64,000 bases of DNA. It comes from Fusarium oxysporum f. sp. lycopersici 4287 (lineage: Eukaryota > Ascomycota > Sordariomycetes > Hypocreales > Nectriaceae). Below are positions 54,820 through 64,000 of this stretch, piece by piece. Numbering within the stretch: position 1 is the stretch's first letter; every line of letters begins with the position of its first letter. Position numbers and translations under genes: made by a program. The DNA is taken from positions 699,079-763,078 of the forward strand of contig NC_030989.1 of NCBI RefSeq assembly GCF_000149955.1. The letters are read 5' to 3'. Under the pieces are notes generated by a model, which had not been told where the DNA came from, did not search any database, and saw nothing but the letters and a program-made list of their open reading frames with translations.

Positions 54820-57314
54820 ATGGTCGCAAATTCTACTGGACGTGAGGGTAGCGCGCTAAAGTCGCGTAAGCGCGCTGCTGACTCCGAGTCGGAACCGCTG
54901 TTGAAACAGGGTCAGCCATTCCCTAAGCAGCCTCGCATCAGCTCACAGTTGGACACGACAAGATGGAGGCTCAAGGACGATGACAGCCGTCACACATGGC
55001 ACTACCTTGAGAACGACGATGATGCGAAGGAGTGGCCACAGAGCTATGCTGAGAAATGGTACCTGAATTTGCCTATGGTACGTTCTTTGCCTGATCCCCT
55101 ATCCATCGCAACTAACATGTTGGACACAGGATCTCCCTGACCTTCCCACCCCCGATAACCCATTGGCAGCCGCGGAGAACGGTCTCGACTTTTTCGAAAA
55201 GCTTCAACTTCCCAGCGGGCATTGGGGTTGCGAATATGGCGGTCCTATGTTCCTCCTCCCCGGTATCGTCATGACCTGGTATGTCACCAGGACGCCAATT
55301 TCCTCCGCCAAAGCGACCGCGATCTATAACTACGTATCCGCACGAGCGCACCCAGAGGACGGTGGCTGGGGTCTACATATTGAAGGCGAGAGCAGCGTCT
55401 TCGGAACACTGATGAATTATGTGGCCCTTCGACTTGTCGGTGTCGACCCTGAGGACCCAGTTCTGGTTAAGGCTAGAGGAACTCTACACAAGATGGGAGG
55501 AGCATTGTATGCGCCACACTGGGCCAAGTTCTGGATGGCTATTTTGGGAGTCATGAGCTGGGATATCGTCAACCCTGTGCCACCGGAGTTTTGGCTGCTT
55601 CCTGATTGGGTTCCTTTTGCGCCATGGAGATGGTGGATTCACATTCGAATGGTGTTCCTGCCAATGGGCTGGCTATACTCGAGACGGTGGAGCTGCGAAG
55701 AGACCGATGTGATTCGATCACTGAAGAAAGAAGTATTCCTTGCGGATTACGCCAAGATAAACTGGTCAAGCCATCGCAACAGCATTGGCGTTGTGGACAA
55801 TTATCACCCCAAATCATGGTTGCTCAATGCGGCCAACTGGGTGCTTGCCAATATCTGGATGCCCTATATGCGACCCAATTTTCTAAAAGAGAAAGCTGAA
55901 GCATGGGCCAGCAAGCAAGTCGATATGGAGGATGCCAATACGGGCTATGCCTGCTTAGCCCCCGTCAATGCTTCTATGAACACCGTTCTGTGCTATGCTC
56001 GCGATGGCCCTGATGACTATGGCGTCAAGAGGCATATCGAGCGACTTGAAGAGTATCTATGGGTCAAGGACGAGGGCATGTTGGCTAACGGCACCAATGG
56101 TGTACAATGCTGGGACACGGCATTCTTGATTCAGGCTGTTTTTGAGGCTGGCTTTCACAAGAACGAAAAGTACCGACCCATGCTCATGAAGTCACTACAC
56201 TACTTGGAACGTCAGCAGATTCGAGAGGACTGTGTCGATCAGGAAGTGTGCTATCGTCAACCCCGAAAGGGTGGCTGGCCATTCAGCAACAGGGATCAGG
56301 GCTACGGTGTCAGTGATTGCATTTCGGAAGCACTCAAGGCTATTATCCTTCTACAGAAGGTGGGTGGCCTTCCTGAGGTTCTTGAAGATCGACGTCTTTT
56401 CGACGCTGTCGACACTTTGCTCCTGTACCAGAACGACAATGGTGGCATGTCCTCATACGAGAAGCGACGAGGAGGCGAGTGGTTGGAGATGCTCAATGCC
56501 GCTGAGGTATTTGGTCGTATCATGATTGAATACGACTACCCTGAATGCACAACAGCTTGCGTGACAGCTCTATCCATGTTCAACAAGCACTGGCCAGACT
56601 ATCGAACAGACGAGGTCAGGACACTTATCCGGACGGCCGCCGAATGGATCAAGTCCAACCAAGGACCTGATGGCAGCTGGTACGGAAGCTGGGGTATCTG
56701 CTTCACATACGCTGGTATGTTTGCGCTTGAAAGCATGAAACACATCGGCCAGACATACGCAACAGGCGAGAACTCTAGACGTGGTTGCGATTTCTTCATC
56801 TCCAAGCAGAGAGCTGATGGCGGATGGTCAGAAAGCTACAAGGTACGTTGCACAGACTTTGCTTCACAGCTCTTACTAACAATCGCAGGCCTGCGAAACG
56901 ATGGAATACGTCGAACATCCTTCAGGCTCCCTCGTTGTCCAAACAGCCTGGGCTCTGATCGGACTGATGGAAGCTGAGTATCCTCATGTGGAACCCTTGA
57001 GACGAGGCATCCAGTTCATCATGGACCGTCAGAAGCCCAACGGAGAGTGGTTGCAGGAGGCCATCGAGGGTGTCTTCAACAAGTCATGCATGATCTCGTA
57101 CCCCAATTATAAGTTCACTTTCACCATCAAGGCCCTGGGCATGTTTGCGAAAAGGTTTCCTGAGGAGAAGCTTGTACCAAGCTGGGCTGTGGCGCAGAAT
57201 GGAACGAACGGAGTGAAGACGAATGGTGTCAAGACAGTAGAGGTAAAGGTGAATGGCGTAAAGCCAAACGGTGTCAAGACCAACGGTGTCAAGGGCAAGG
57301 TATCTAAAAACTAG
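54820..57314 (+). CDS. ERG7: Oxidosqualene cyclase (lanosterol synthase, ERG7-like)
   Basis: Exons 54820-55077, 55130-56842 and 56889-57314 join (LNLPM/DLPDLP and ESYK/ACETMEY) to 798 aa; yeast Erg7 has 731. The family is clear from LPSGHWGCEYGGPMFLLPG, HPEDGGWGLHIEG, YAPHWAKFW and repeated QW motifs (for example QGPDGSWYGSWG, QRADGGWSES). The catalytic Asp lies in VSDCISE; many lanosterol synthases have DCTAE here. The enzyme cyclises 2,3-oxidosqualene to lanosterol for ergosterol at the ER/lipid droplet. The N terminus has a basic, hydrophilic extension of about 45 residues. The C terminus carries five NGVK units (NGVKTNGVKT ... NGVKPNGVKTNGVKG), absent from the core family. A paralogue making another triterpene cannot be excluded, but housekeeping neighbours favour ERG7. 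Confidence 0.9.
57189..57296 (+). repeat. NGVK tandem coding repeat at the cyclase C terminus
   Basis: About 15-bp units (AAYGGYGTVAAG plus a spacer codon) encode NGVK-x at least five times, with a diverged VEVKV unit in between. This is the last 40 residues of the cyclase. Confidence 0.7.
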
Positions 57315-58736
57315 ACGGATAGATACACATGATGCATGAATACTAAGGTACCTAAGATACAACGAGAAGGCGGCTGTCAAATTCAAGCCCTCGAAAGTAA
57401 TTTTAATCACGAATACATCAAGAACATGCATTTCAGACGCCTGCATGACTACCTACTGTCTGGCCCTAGGATTCTGCCCTCCACATTGACTTGTATATAA
57501 GTAGTCCAATGGTTGCCGACCGTTTTTCTGCTCTCCAGACTTCATCTTCATTTTCATTTGTTCTCACCTCTCTCACCACCAAATCTAAAGCTATACCAAG
57601 TGTCGCCTCGACCTCATTTCCCGTTTTGCCCATCTCCATTCATCATCCTCCTGCAACAACCGTCGTTTGATCAGCCTCCTTTCAGCATGTGACGATCCCA
57701 CTCGTGTTTGCAACACATACCCCGACAAATCTACAGAGACACCAACAGCTTCTTCTTCTTCGCTTTTTCGTACAATCTCCCCATAATAGGCCCGGAGAAA
57801 CGGAAAGTTGATAGAGAACCTCAAAGGTGACTCGCCTAATATGCGGCAGGAGTTTTATTCACTCGCAACTGCAGATTAACAGGGACAATACAGAGAGGGC
57901 ATTATCACTGAAGCTGAACAAGTTGCCATTGAAGAAAGGCCGGCTAGAGTATGGCCAGTGTCAAATGCCCGCAGAATAACTGCTTCATGGGGAATTAGGT
58001 AGTGGCCGGCATAGCCCCAAGACAGCAGTCCCAGGGCTTCAGCATCAAATAGGTCATGGTGCATATGGGAGGGTAGAGTGAGAATGAATTCCTAAAACTT
58101 CGTTCAAAAAGAATGATAGGGAAACCTCAATACTACTAGAATCTGCTTGGTACCCCAGTGACTTATACTCAACTTAGTCAAGTTGATAAAGTTGTGGTAG
58201 GCATCTGTTCGACCACCAAGGATAAAACGACCAGAAATCTCGACCATGGTTAAAATTGAGTGACGGGCGTGTTGCCTATAGGCAACGAAACAGAATGCTT
58301 GGGGAGTTGTGTTGATTCAAAGTATGGGAAATACTTGTATTGCCTCTCGGCCACAGCAGCTTGGTAGAGCCTCACTTTGTAGATTGTTGGAATGTGACGC
58401 CCACTTCAATGATTCGCTCAAGGAACCACAACAGGATTGTCTCTGAAGGTAAATAAGGTACTCATTAATAGATCCTGAAGTTTATACTGCTCAGGGTAAA
58501 GGCAACTTAGGCACCAAAAGCTTCCACTTACACAGCGCGGGGGGCTAACATGAGCTGCCTGCATCATGCCCCACCAAAGCTTCCAGAACCAACCATTCCT
58601 CACATCCAACTTCAACTTTAAACCTTCCACTGCCGCCTTCACACCAACTCTTAACAATACCAACTCACGTCATCGTCACACTGCAAACTTCCTTTTCCTC
58701 AAACATTCTTTTTAAACCCATCCATTGCAGTCTACC
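57315..58736. other. Intergenic region (about 1.4 kb) with a possible small transcription unit
   Basis: A TATATAA box at 57493-57499 precedes an ATG at 57509 with a 54-codon Ser/Thr-rich ORF and CT-rich sequence, so a small unit or non-coding RNA is possible. No protein family is recognised. The right end (58600-58736) is the CT-rich leader of SGT1. Confidence 0.4.
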
Positions 58737-60195
58737 ATGTCGCACATCACACTGGCCCAGCAAGGCCTCGCCGCCGCCGAAGCACGCAACTGGGATGAAG
58801 CTATCGAGAAGCTCTCAACCGCCTTGAAGGCCTCGCAGAACCCTGCATGGCTGGTCGCCCGATCGAAAGCCCTTATCAACAAGAAGCGCTTCCAAGAGGC
58901 CCTCGACGACGCCAACCTTGCTTGGCATACCGCATACCAACGAAACAAGCGACCGCTCCTCATCGATGCCCACTACCGTCGTGCTGTCGCCTACTTTCGG
59001 CTTGGACAATATGCCAACGCCGATGCATGCTGTGTTTATGCTATGCGCTTAGTCAAAGGGTTTCCTGCGGTGGAGAAGGAAGATCCGGCGAAGAAGAACA
59101 CAGACGAGAATGGATTCTATAAAGTGACCTTGAAGGATGCTCAGGAAGAGTCAAAGACCGACGATATCAACAAGTCACAGGGAGGGGCGGCAGGTGCGCT
59201 GGGAGCACAAGGCAATGATGTTGCTAATGCTAAAGAGTGGCGCATTGCGAGCACTTTGCGAATGCAGATCCTGTTCGCTATGGATAAGCTTCCAGAGGAT
59301 GACCCTGCACGCAAGCTCACCACGGCCAACAAGCCCGAGTTGAAGGAGCTATCGGATGTGGGAAGCAAGAAGGCTGAGACTAAGGAATCAGCTGCTGCCA
59401 CACAAACCGCCCCAAAGCCTACTGTGCCCGCTGATACCCCAGTACGACTCCAGGAATTCCAGAACGACACCACTATGACAGTATCCATCTTCTCCAAGGG
59501 CGTCAATAAGGACAAGCTCCAGGTCCAGTTCAGGCCCAAATCAGCTCACCTTGACTCTATCATTTGGCCCAGCGGCGACGAGAAGCCATTCACACTTGAT
59601 CTGTGGGGTGAGATTGACACAGAGGCATCAACATACAGGGTTACGCCCAACAAGGTTGAGCTAGCACTCAAGAAAAAGACACCTGGAAAGTGGGCGCAGC
59701 TCAAGGGAGAGGCAGGAGATTCTGCTCCAGATGCTGCAGCCGCCGAGGAGGCAGAGTAAGTTTCACAAGTTCTCAGCCGGCACACCCTACTAACTTCACT
59801 CAAGAAAACTCAAGGTGCTCAAAGATGCTAGAAAGAAGGCCATGGACAACGCCGCGGCAGAGGCTCCTGCTCAAGAGAAGCCAACAGATTCTACTGAGGC
59901 GAAAGAAAAGACACCTGCCGCGCAGGACTCTTCCAAGCCGGCATACCCCTCATCGTCTCGTACTGGACCCAAGAACTGGGACACCATTGGCGACGACATT
60001 GACTCTGATGAGGAAAAAGACGTCAACGTGTTCTTCAAGAAGCTTTTCAAGGACGCCTCTCCTGAACAGCAGCGAGCCATGATGAAGAGTTTCACTGAGA
60101 GCAATGGTACAAGTCTCAGCACTGATTGGGATGACGTCAAGAATAGAACTGTTGAGACAGTGCCCCCTGAGGGTGTCGAGGCCAAGAAGTGGTAG
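58737..60195 (+). CDS. SGT1: SGT1 co-chaperone (TPR-CS-SGS)
   Basis: Exons 58737-59755 and 59805-60195 join (EEAE/KLKVLKDARKK) to 469 aa. A TPR-like N terminus (about 3-105: ITLAQQGLAAAEARNWDEAIEKLSTALKAS). A CS domain (about 233-325: VRLQEFQNDTTMTVSIFSKG ... PFTLDLWGEI ... KKTPGKWAQLKGE). An SGS domain at the end (KNWDTIGDD ... NVFFKKLFKDASPEQQRAMMKSF, then a TDWDDV). Sgt1 links Hsp90 with Skp1/SCF complexes and is essential for kinetochore assembly and adenylate cyclase function in yeast. The linkers are Ala/Glu/Lys-rich. An upstream in-frame ATG is not needed; the one at 58737 has a good CTACC context. Confidence 0.93.
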
Positions 60196-60378
60196 ATGGC
60201 AATCGTTTATGAGCCAAGGATGGGAGATATTATGTTATGACTACTGATCAATGATTCATGATCTATGGTGTTTGGTGGGCTATTTCGGCGTATCGGAAAG
60301 GTAATGGAAAAGCAGCTCAAACTGAGCCATCAATTGAACCAATTCGTAATTTTCGCTATGCCGTGCGTGTTCTATATG

Positions 60379-61905
60379 CTATCCCAAGTTCAACACCTCA
60401 TAATCCCTTTCTCCCAACTCTGCAGCTCCTTTTCTCTTTAAGCCATCAACAACGCTCTCAACCTGTCCCCCGACCTTGTCAAACCACTTCGACGCCTTCA
60501 ACTCCTCATCCTCCAACGTGCGACTCCATTCCTTGCCACTGCGATACTCCGCTGCCAAAGCTTCAGGCACATGTAGCACACGGCTCACAAGATCCTCTCG
60601 TGCAATATACGCTCCTCTCAACCATCTCGATCCTCCACCAACGTCAAACTGATTCCTTCCATGCATGACCCTCATGTTATCGAAAAGCACACACTCTCCT
60701 GGCTTCATCTTCATCTCGAACATGGCATCGGGGTCATTGATCAACCCATCGAATAACTGCGCTGGTTCAAGCCAGGCTCTTGCATCAACGGCGGGAACCT
60801 GGAATTGATTCTGAAAGGGCGGACTCCAGTATACAGCTGCGAGATTTCCATCTGGTCCAACGTCAAACAGTGATCGCTGCTGACGATAGAAGTATCCGTG
60901 CTTCTCATAGTGATACGGAATCTTGACACGAGCGAGATTCTTGACTGTTGGGGAGTTTTGTAGCCACAGTAGCTTTCCAGCGAACAATCCATCACTAAAC
61001 AGAGACTCTCCGCCGTTGCACGAGTTTTCCATGCAGTGAAGAAGTTGGATTGCGGGAGGACTCTCGAGGTATAGTAAATCCTGATGAAGACCAAGATATC
61101 CGCTTGTGTACGCTACATTCTCGGCGTCTGGCTTAGCACGAACGTCGAAAGTGCGGCCATAGAAGGTTTCTTTAATATTTGCGATGCGTGTTGTAATGTT
61201 GACGATGGAGTTCTCATCATGCGGTACGTTCTTCAGAAATACAAGACCGAGATTCGATAGATCGAGAAGAGTATGCCAGAATGCATCATCGCCCTTCATG
61301 AACTCATGATAGTCAATCTTTCGCACACGTTGCTGAATAGTCGCTTTGTCCCAGAACGTACGCCCTGCTTTGGGATACACTGCGTCTTGTCTTGGATATG
61401 GCATTCTCTCAACTGGTGCATGGCCAAGCGCCTTGTCGACAGAACTCCAAGGAAGGATCATCTCGTGATCCTTATACATGTCGTTTTTAAACGAGATGCC
61501 CACGCCGGTTGAAGTCGTGTGGATGTTGTCAATGGCGATGTCTGAGGGAATTGCTGTTGTCGCAAAGCTCTTTTGACCAGAGGCTGGATCGACGCATGTT
61601 GTGCATGTACAGCTATCGCGAAGAATGGTGGCATCAAGGCGTGTCCAGCCGCCATGCTTCTCATCTTGAATTTGGATGAAGCGGTCTCCGCTGGAGATGG
61701 TGAGGTTGTTGTCTTTGGCTGAGAGGGTTGTTGTTGGCTCAAACAGCGGCGGAATCCCAAAGTTCTTTGTTGTGAGAGTCCGTCGATGTGTACGACATTG
61801 TGAATTTGTTGGTTTGAGGATGATTCTCTGAGCACTTGCTCGAGTTGATGAGAGTCCGCGAGGGAGAGCTCTACAGCTGTAAGCTGTCAACCTGTAGGAG
61901 AACAT
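60379..61905 (-). CDS. Gamma-butyrobetaine / trimethyllysine dioxygenase-like (carnitine pathway)
   Basis: A single-exon gene of 508 aa. The N terminus is basic and Ser/Arg-rich with no acids (MFSYRLTAYSCRALPRGLSSTRASAQR), a likely mitochondrial presequence. The DUF971-like N-terminal domain holds the RDSCTCTTCVDP zinc-type Cys motif found in BBOX1/TMLH. The TauD/2-oxoglutarate dioxygenase core has the Fe-binding HxD (GYLGLHQDLLYLE), the distal His in NMRVMHGRNQF and a late Arg (GSRWLRGAYIARED). These enzymes hydroxylate gamma-butyrobetaine or trimethyllysine in carnitine synthesis; which of the two is not certain. A TATATAA-like box (62007-62013) lies about 100 bp upstream. It is the tail-to-tail neighbour of SGT1 (183 bp). 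Confidence 0.9.
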   Translation of the reverse strand: MFSYRLTAYSCRALPRGLSSTRASAQRIILKPTNSQCRTHRRTLTTKNFGIPPLFEPTTTLSAKDNNLTISSGDRFIQIQDEKHGGWTRLDATILRDSCTCTTCVDPASGQKSFATTAIPSDIAIDNIHTTSTGVGISFKNDMYKDHEMILPWSSVDKALGHAPVERMPYPRQDAVYPKAGRTFWDKATIQQRVRKIDYHEFMKGDDAFWHTLLDLSNLGLVFLKNVPHDENSIVNITTRIANIKETFYGRTFDVRAKPDAENVAYTSGYLGLHQDLLYLESPPAIQLLHCMENSCNGGESLFSDGLFAGKLLWLQNSPTVKNLARVKIPYHYEKHGYFYRQQRSLFDVGPDGNLAAVYWSPPFQNQFQVPAVDARAWLEPAQLFDGLINDPDAMFEMKMKPGECVLFDNMRVMHGRNQFDVGGGSRWLRGAYIAREDLVSRVLHVPEALAAEYRSGKEWSRTLEDEELKASKWFDKVGGQVESVVDGLKRKGAAELGERDYEVLNLG

Positions 61906-62006
61906 GATAGCGTCGGCCTTCTATTAACACAAACAAAACGTACAATCAAGAAACGAAAGAACTCTATGTGACAAGTCAAGATTGAAGTTGAGCAAGGATC
62001 TATATC

Positions 62007-62013
62007 TATATAA
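62007..62013 (-). promoter_or_regulatory. TATA-like box of the dioxygenase gene
   Basis: TTATATA on the minus strand about 100 bp before the start codon at 61905. Confidence 0.4.
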
Positions 62014-62019
62014 TAACGA

Positions 62020-62403
62020 TGGCGGCCATCCTCGTACCTCGGCCAAAAGGGAGACATTGCTTCATGTGGGGTTTCTCGGCTCTAAACCCCGCGTTGTTTG
62101 GAGCTGGACCCAGTGATGGCTTCAGTCAGAAGCAAAAATGGCCTCATGTGGTGATGCAGTGTGACACCAACGAGGCTGACATTTTCACATATTACGTTAT
62201 ACGAGCAGATGATGAAGCCCCAGATGATGTATGTTCATAAGGCCTCGAAGAGGGCACTGATATTGATTTGATGGCATAATACATATTGTGTACAGTAGAT
62301 CGCAAACGCCTGATAGCCTGTTCCTACGCCAAAGAGCATATAATCCACCAGTATACCATTACACTTCCGTTGTATCATCAGTTCATCGTGAAGCGTCCAG
62401 CGA
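62020..62403. other. Intergenic region, no gene
   Basis: Upstream region of the dioxygenase and 3' flank of SEN2. A 73-codon plus-strand ORF (62019-62240) has no motif. Confidence 0.45.
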
Positions 62404-64000
62404 TCAGCCTCTGTTGCGGTTAGCAGACCATCGCTTCACCATCACTTCTCTGACTTTGTATAGCTTCAATGCTTCAGCGACTCCCTGCTCCAAAGCCTTC
62501 TCAAATTTCGACGGTGGTGGTACATCAACGTACACCAGAACAAGACTCTTGGTGACGTGTGACAGAACGCGCACCGTGCCATGGAGCCACTGCCATGTCT
62601 TCTGGGGGTCCTGTTTTCCAGCCTCTTTCCAAAGGGCATGAGAATAAGATGGAACGACGATCAGACCGAACTCGGCGTGGTCAAAGACCGGGCCCTTAGC
62701 ATAAAGCAGCCAGTCCACGCCAAACTTGATGCCTGCACGAGGTACCCAACCAAGCGATCTGAAGTAATGATACACTGCATAGTGAATGAGAAAGTTGTCG
62801 TCAGGCTGAAGCGCGGGATCCGCAGGTTCAACTCGAGGTGGGAAGTACGAATGTTGTCTGAAGAGTCTCAACAGGTCCGAAGATGAGAGCTGGGCACCCG
62901 AGGAAGGATCGGTGACCGTCAGAACACCCAACCCGAAGCTCAAAAAGAAAGCCTCCTCTGGCGTCAGCTGGAGGTGTTCCATGTTCTTCAGTACTGGCTT
63001 GCTAGTACGCTCCAAAGAGTTCTCTTCATTTTGTCCGTTTAAAGCCACGGGTGACGCAGCGCGAATATCGGCAAGCCCGTTAGGCGTGCCATTCGACGTC
63101 GAACGCTTGGGGCTAGGGGGATCACCAAAGTGGAAAGTGGTTGATTCCACTGTTGGCGAGAATCGTACACTCTTACGTCGCTTCTTGGGCTTAGTGTTGT
63201 CTTCCTCGTCAGACGAAGATGCAACCACGGAAGTGCCATTCGCATCATGGTGAAGGATGCCGTTCGCAACTGGTTCCATGACATGACCATTGAGGAGGGT
63301 ATCCACAGACAGACCCATCGCTGTTGGATGGACTCCGGATATTCCGAGACCGTCGATCTCTTCAGCTGTCTCGATGGCAGACTCTTCGACAATTTCTGCA
63401 GCAGAGTTCGGCATGCCTACGATAGTCGCAGGGCACACTGGCGAAGCATGCGTAGGAGTGGACACAGGCAGGTTGACCGGCTTGATAGGCGTTGGCTTAA
63501 AAATGTCCACCAGTGAATTTGGCAGAGCCAAAAGTGCAGCAGGGCTGACAGGTGACTCGTAAGTTGGAAGGGCAGCCGACAGCGAAATAGGTTTGATGGA
63601 CCTGGGCTCTGCGATGTCTTTCGACTCTCTGGCACGTAGCTCTCGTTCCTTGGCTTCAAAGGCTTTGGCTTCTCGTGCTTTGATCTCTCTCGCTTTGGTT
63701 TCTTCCGCTTCCTTACGGCGGGTCTCTCGGATCGCCTCTTGCTCGAGACGTGCTCGTTCCCACTTGGCACGCATACGCTCCTCTCTTCTCTGCACAGTCA
63801 TAATCTCGCTGACGTGTGCATCAGCTAGTCCTTGGCGAACTTGTTCACGCTTTAACCAAGCTGGCTCACTACGACTTAGACTACCCTTCCCGTAGAAGCC
63901 TTGCTCCCACAAAGCTCGGGTAGAAGCATCATCCGTGATGTGGACGGATGATGTAGCAGCAGACCATACACCATTATGCACAACCGAAGGTTCCGCTTTA
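62404..64000 (-). CDS. SEN2: tRNA-splicing endonuclease subunit SEN2-like, 5' end beyond the window
   Basis: Open minus-strand frame through the window edge; the codons at 63979-64000 continue (VVHNG preceded by KAEPS), so the true start lies outside. At least 532 residues are present. The N-terminal part has a long charged coiled coil (about 63600-63830: REERMRAKWERARLEQE ... EAEETKAREIKAREAKA). A Ser/Pro-rich linker follows with a basic KKRRKSVRFSP motif. The C-terminal endonuclease fold shows YHYFRSLGWVPRAGIKFGVDWLLYAKGPVFDHAEFGLIVVP with the catalytic Tyr and His. The catalytic Lys lies in HVTKSLVLVYVDVPPP. Sen2 cuts the 5' splice site of pre-tRNA introns in the Sen2/15/34/54 complex. The identity is firm; the missing 5' end probably holds few residues. 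Confidence 0.9.
   Translation of the reverse strand, partial: KAEPSVVHNGVWSAATSSVHITDDASTRALWEQGFYGKGSLSRSEPAWLKREQVRQGLADAHVSEIMTVQRREERMRAKWERARLEQEAIRETRRKEAEETKAREIKAREAKAFEAKERELRARESKDIAEPRSIKPISLSAALPTYESPVSPAALLALPNSLVDIFKPTPIKPVNLPVSTPTHASPVCPATIVGMPNSAAEIVEESAIETAEEIDGLGISGVHPTAMGLSVDTLLNGHVMEPVANGILHHDANGTSVVASSSDEEDNTKPKKRRKSVRFSPTVESTTFHFGDPPSPKRSTSNGTPNGLADIRAASPVALNGQNEENSLERTSKPVLKNMEHLQLTPEEAFFLSFGLGVLTVTDPSSGAQLSSSDLLRLFRQHSYFPPRVEPADPALQPDDNFLIHYAVYHYFRSLGWVPRAGIKFGVDWLLYAKGPVFDHAEFGLIVVPSYSHALWKEAGKQDPQKTWQWLHGTVRVLSHVTKSLVLVYVDVPPPSKFEKALEQGVAEALKLYKVREVMVKRWSANRNRG

Noticed and set aside
1..64000. tRNA, rRNA, CRISPR or intact transposon
   Set aside because: No A/B-box pair with cloverleaf potential, no 5S-like sequence, no regular direct-repeat array, and no transposase or reverse-transcriptase motifs were found by eye.

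Overview
The window is nuclear DNA from a filamentous ascomycete, most likely a Fusarium-type Sordariomycete. The genes are split by short (about 46-69 nt) introns with GTRAGT-like donors, CTAAC-like branch sites and CAG/TAG acceptors. The families are fungal: HET, Clr5-ankyrin, C2H2 plus fungal transcription-factor domain, type-B esterases, PAF acetylhydrolase and Fusarium-style small secreted proteins. I could not run any search, so family calls rest on motifs read by eye. Splice sites were checked for reading-frame continuity.

Left part (1-38 kb), accessory in character: a secreted beta-lactamase-like hydrolase; a decayed Clr5/ankyrin gene; a JEN1-type carboxylate permease on the minus strand; a gene-free stretch of about 4.6 kb; a PGAP4-like glycosyltransferase; a secreted FMN-dependent 2-hydroxyacid oxidase; a HET-domain protein; a secreted type-B carboxylesterase; a small six-cysteine secreted protein whose only intron appears to be GC-AG; a PAF acetylhydrolase (minus); a Cys-rich protein and a GNAT acetyltransferase (both minus); an isocitrate lyase/PEP mutase family enzyme; an AAA ATPase; an unknown protein (minus); an NmrA/isoflavone-reductase-like protein; a small secreted protein (minus); and a His-rich SAM methyltransferase (minus).

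Middle part (39.3-50 kb): a co-oriented four-gene block that looks like a metabolic cluster. It holds a LamB/YcsF (PxpA-like) protein, an MFS transporter, a 1237-residue fusion of biotin carboxylase, KipA/PxpC-like, KipI/PxpB-like and biotinyl domains, and a C2H2 transcription factor. The first three promoters share GATA sites and the 9-mer CTACCCCAA/TTGGGGTAG at about 215-320 bp before the start codons. This suggests a nitrogen-regulated pathway that opens or carboxylates a cyclic amide or urea-like compound. It is my candidate for an undescribed system.

Right part (50-64 kb), housekeeping: a Cys-rich protein, a YAR1-like ankyrin protein, SPO11 (seven exons, recovered by splicing) divergent from an oxidosqualene cyclase (ERG7-like), SGT1, a gamma-butyrobetaine/trimethyllysine dioxygenase-like enzyme, and the 3' part of SEN2, cut by the window edge. 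No tRNA, rRNA, CRISPR array or intact transposon was seen.
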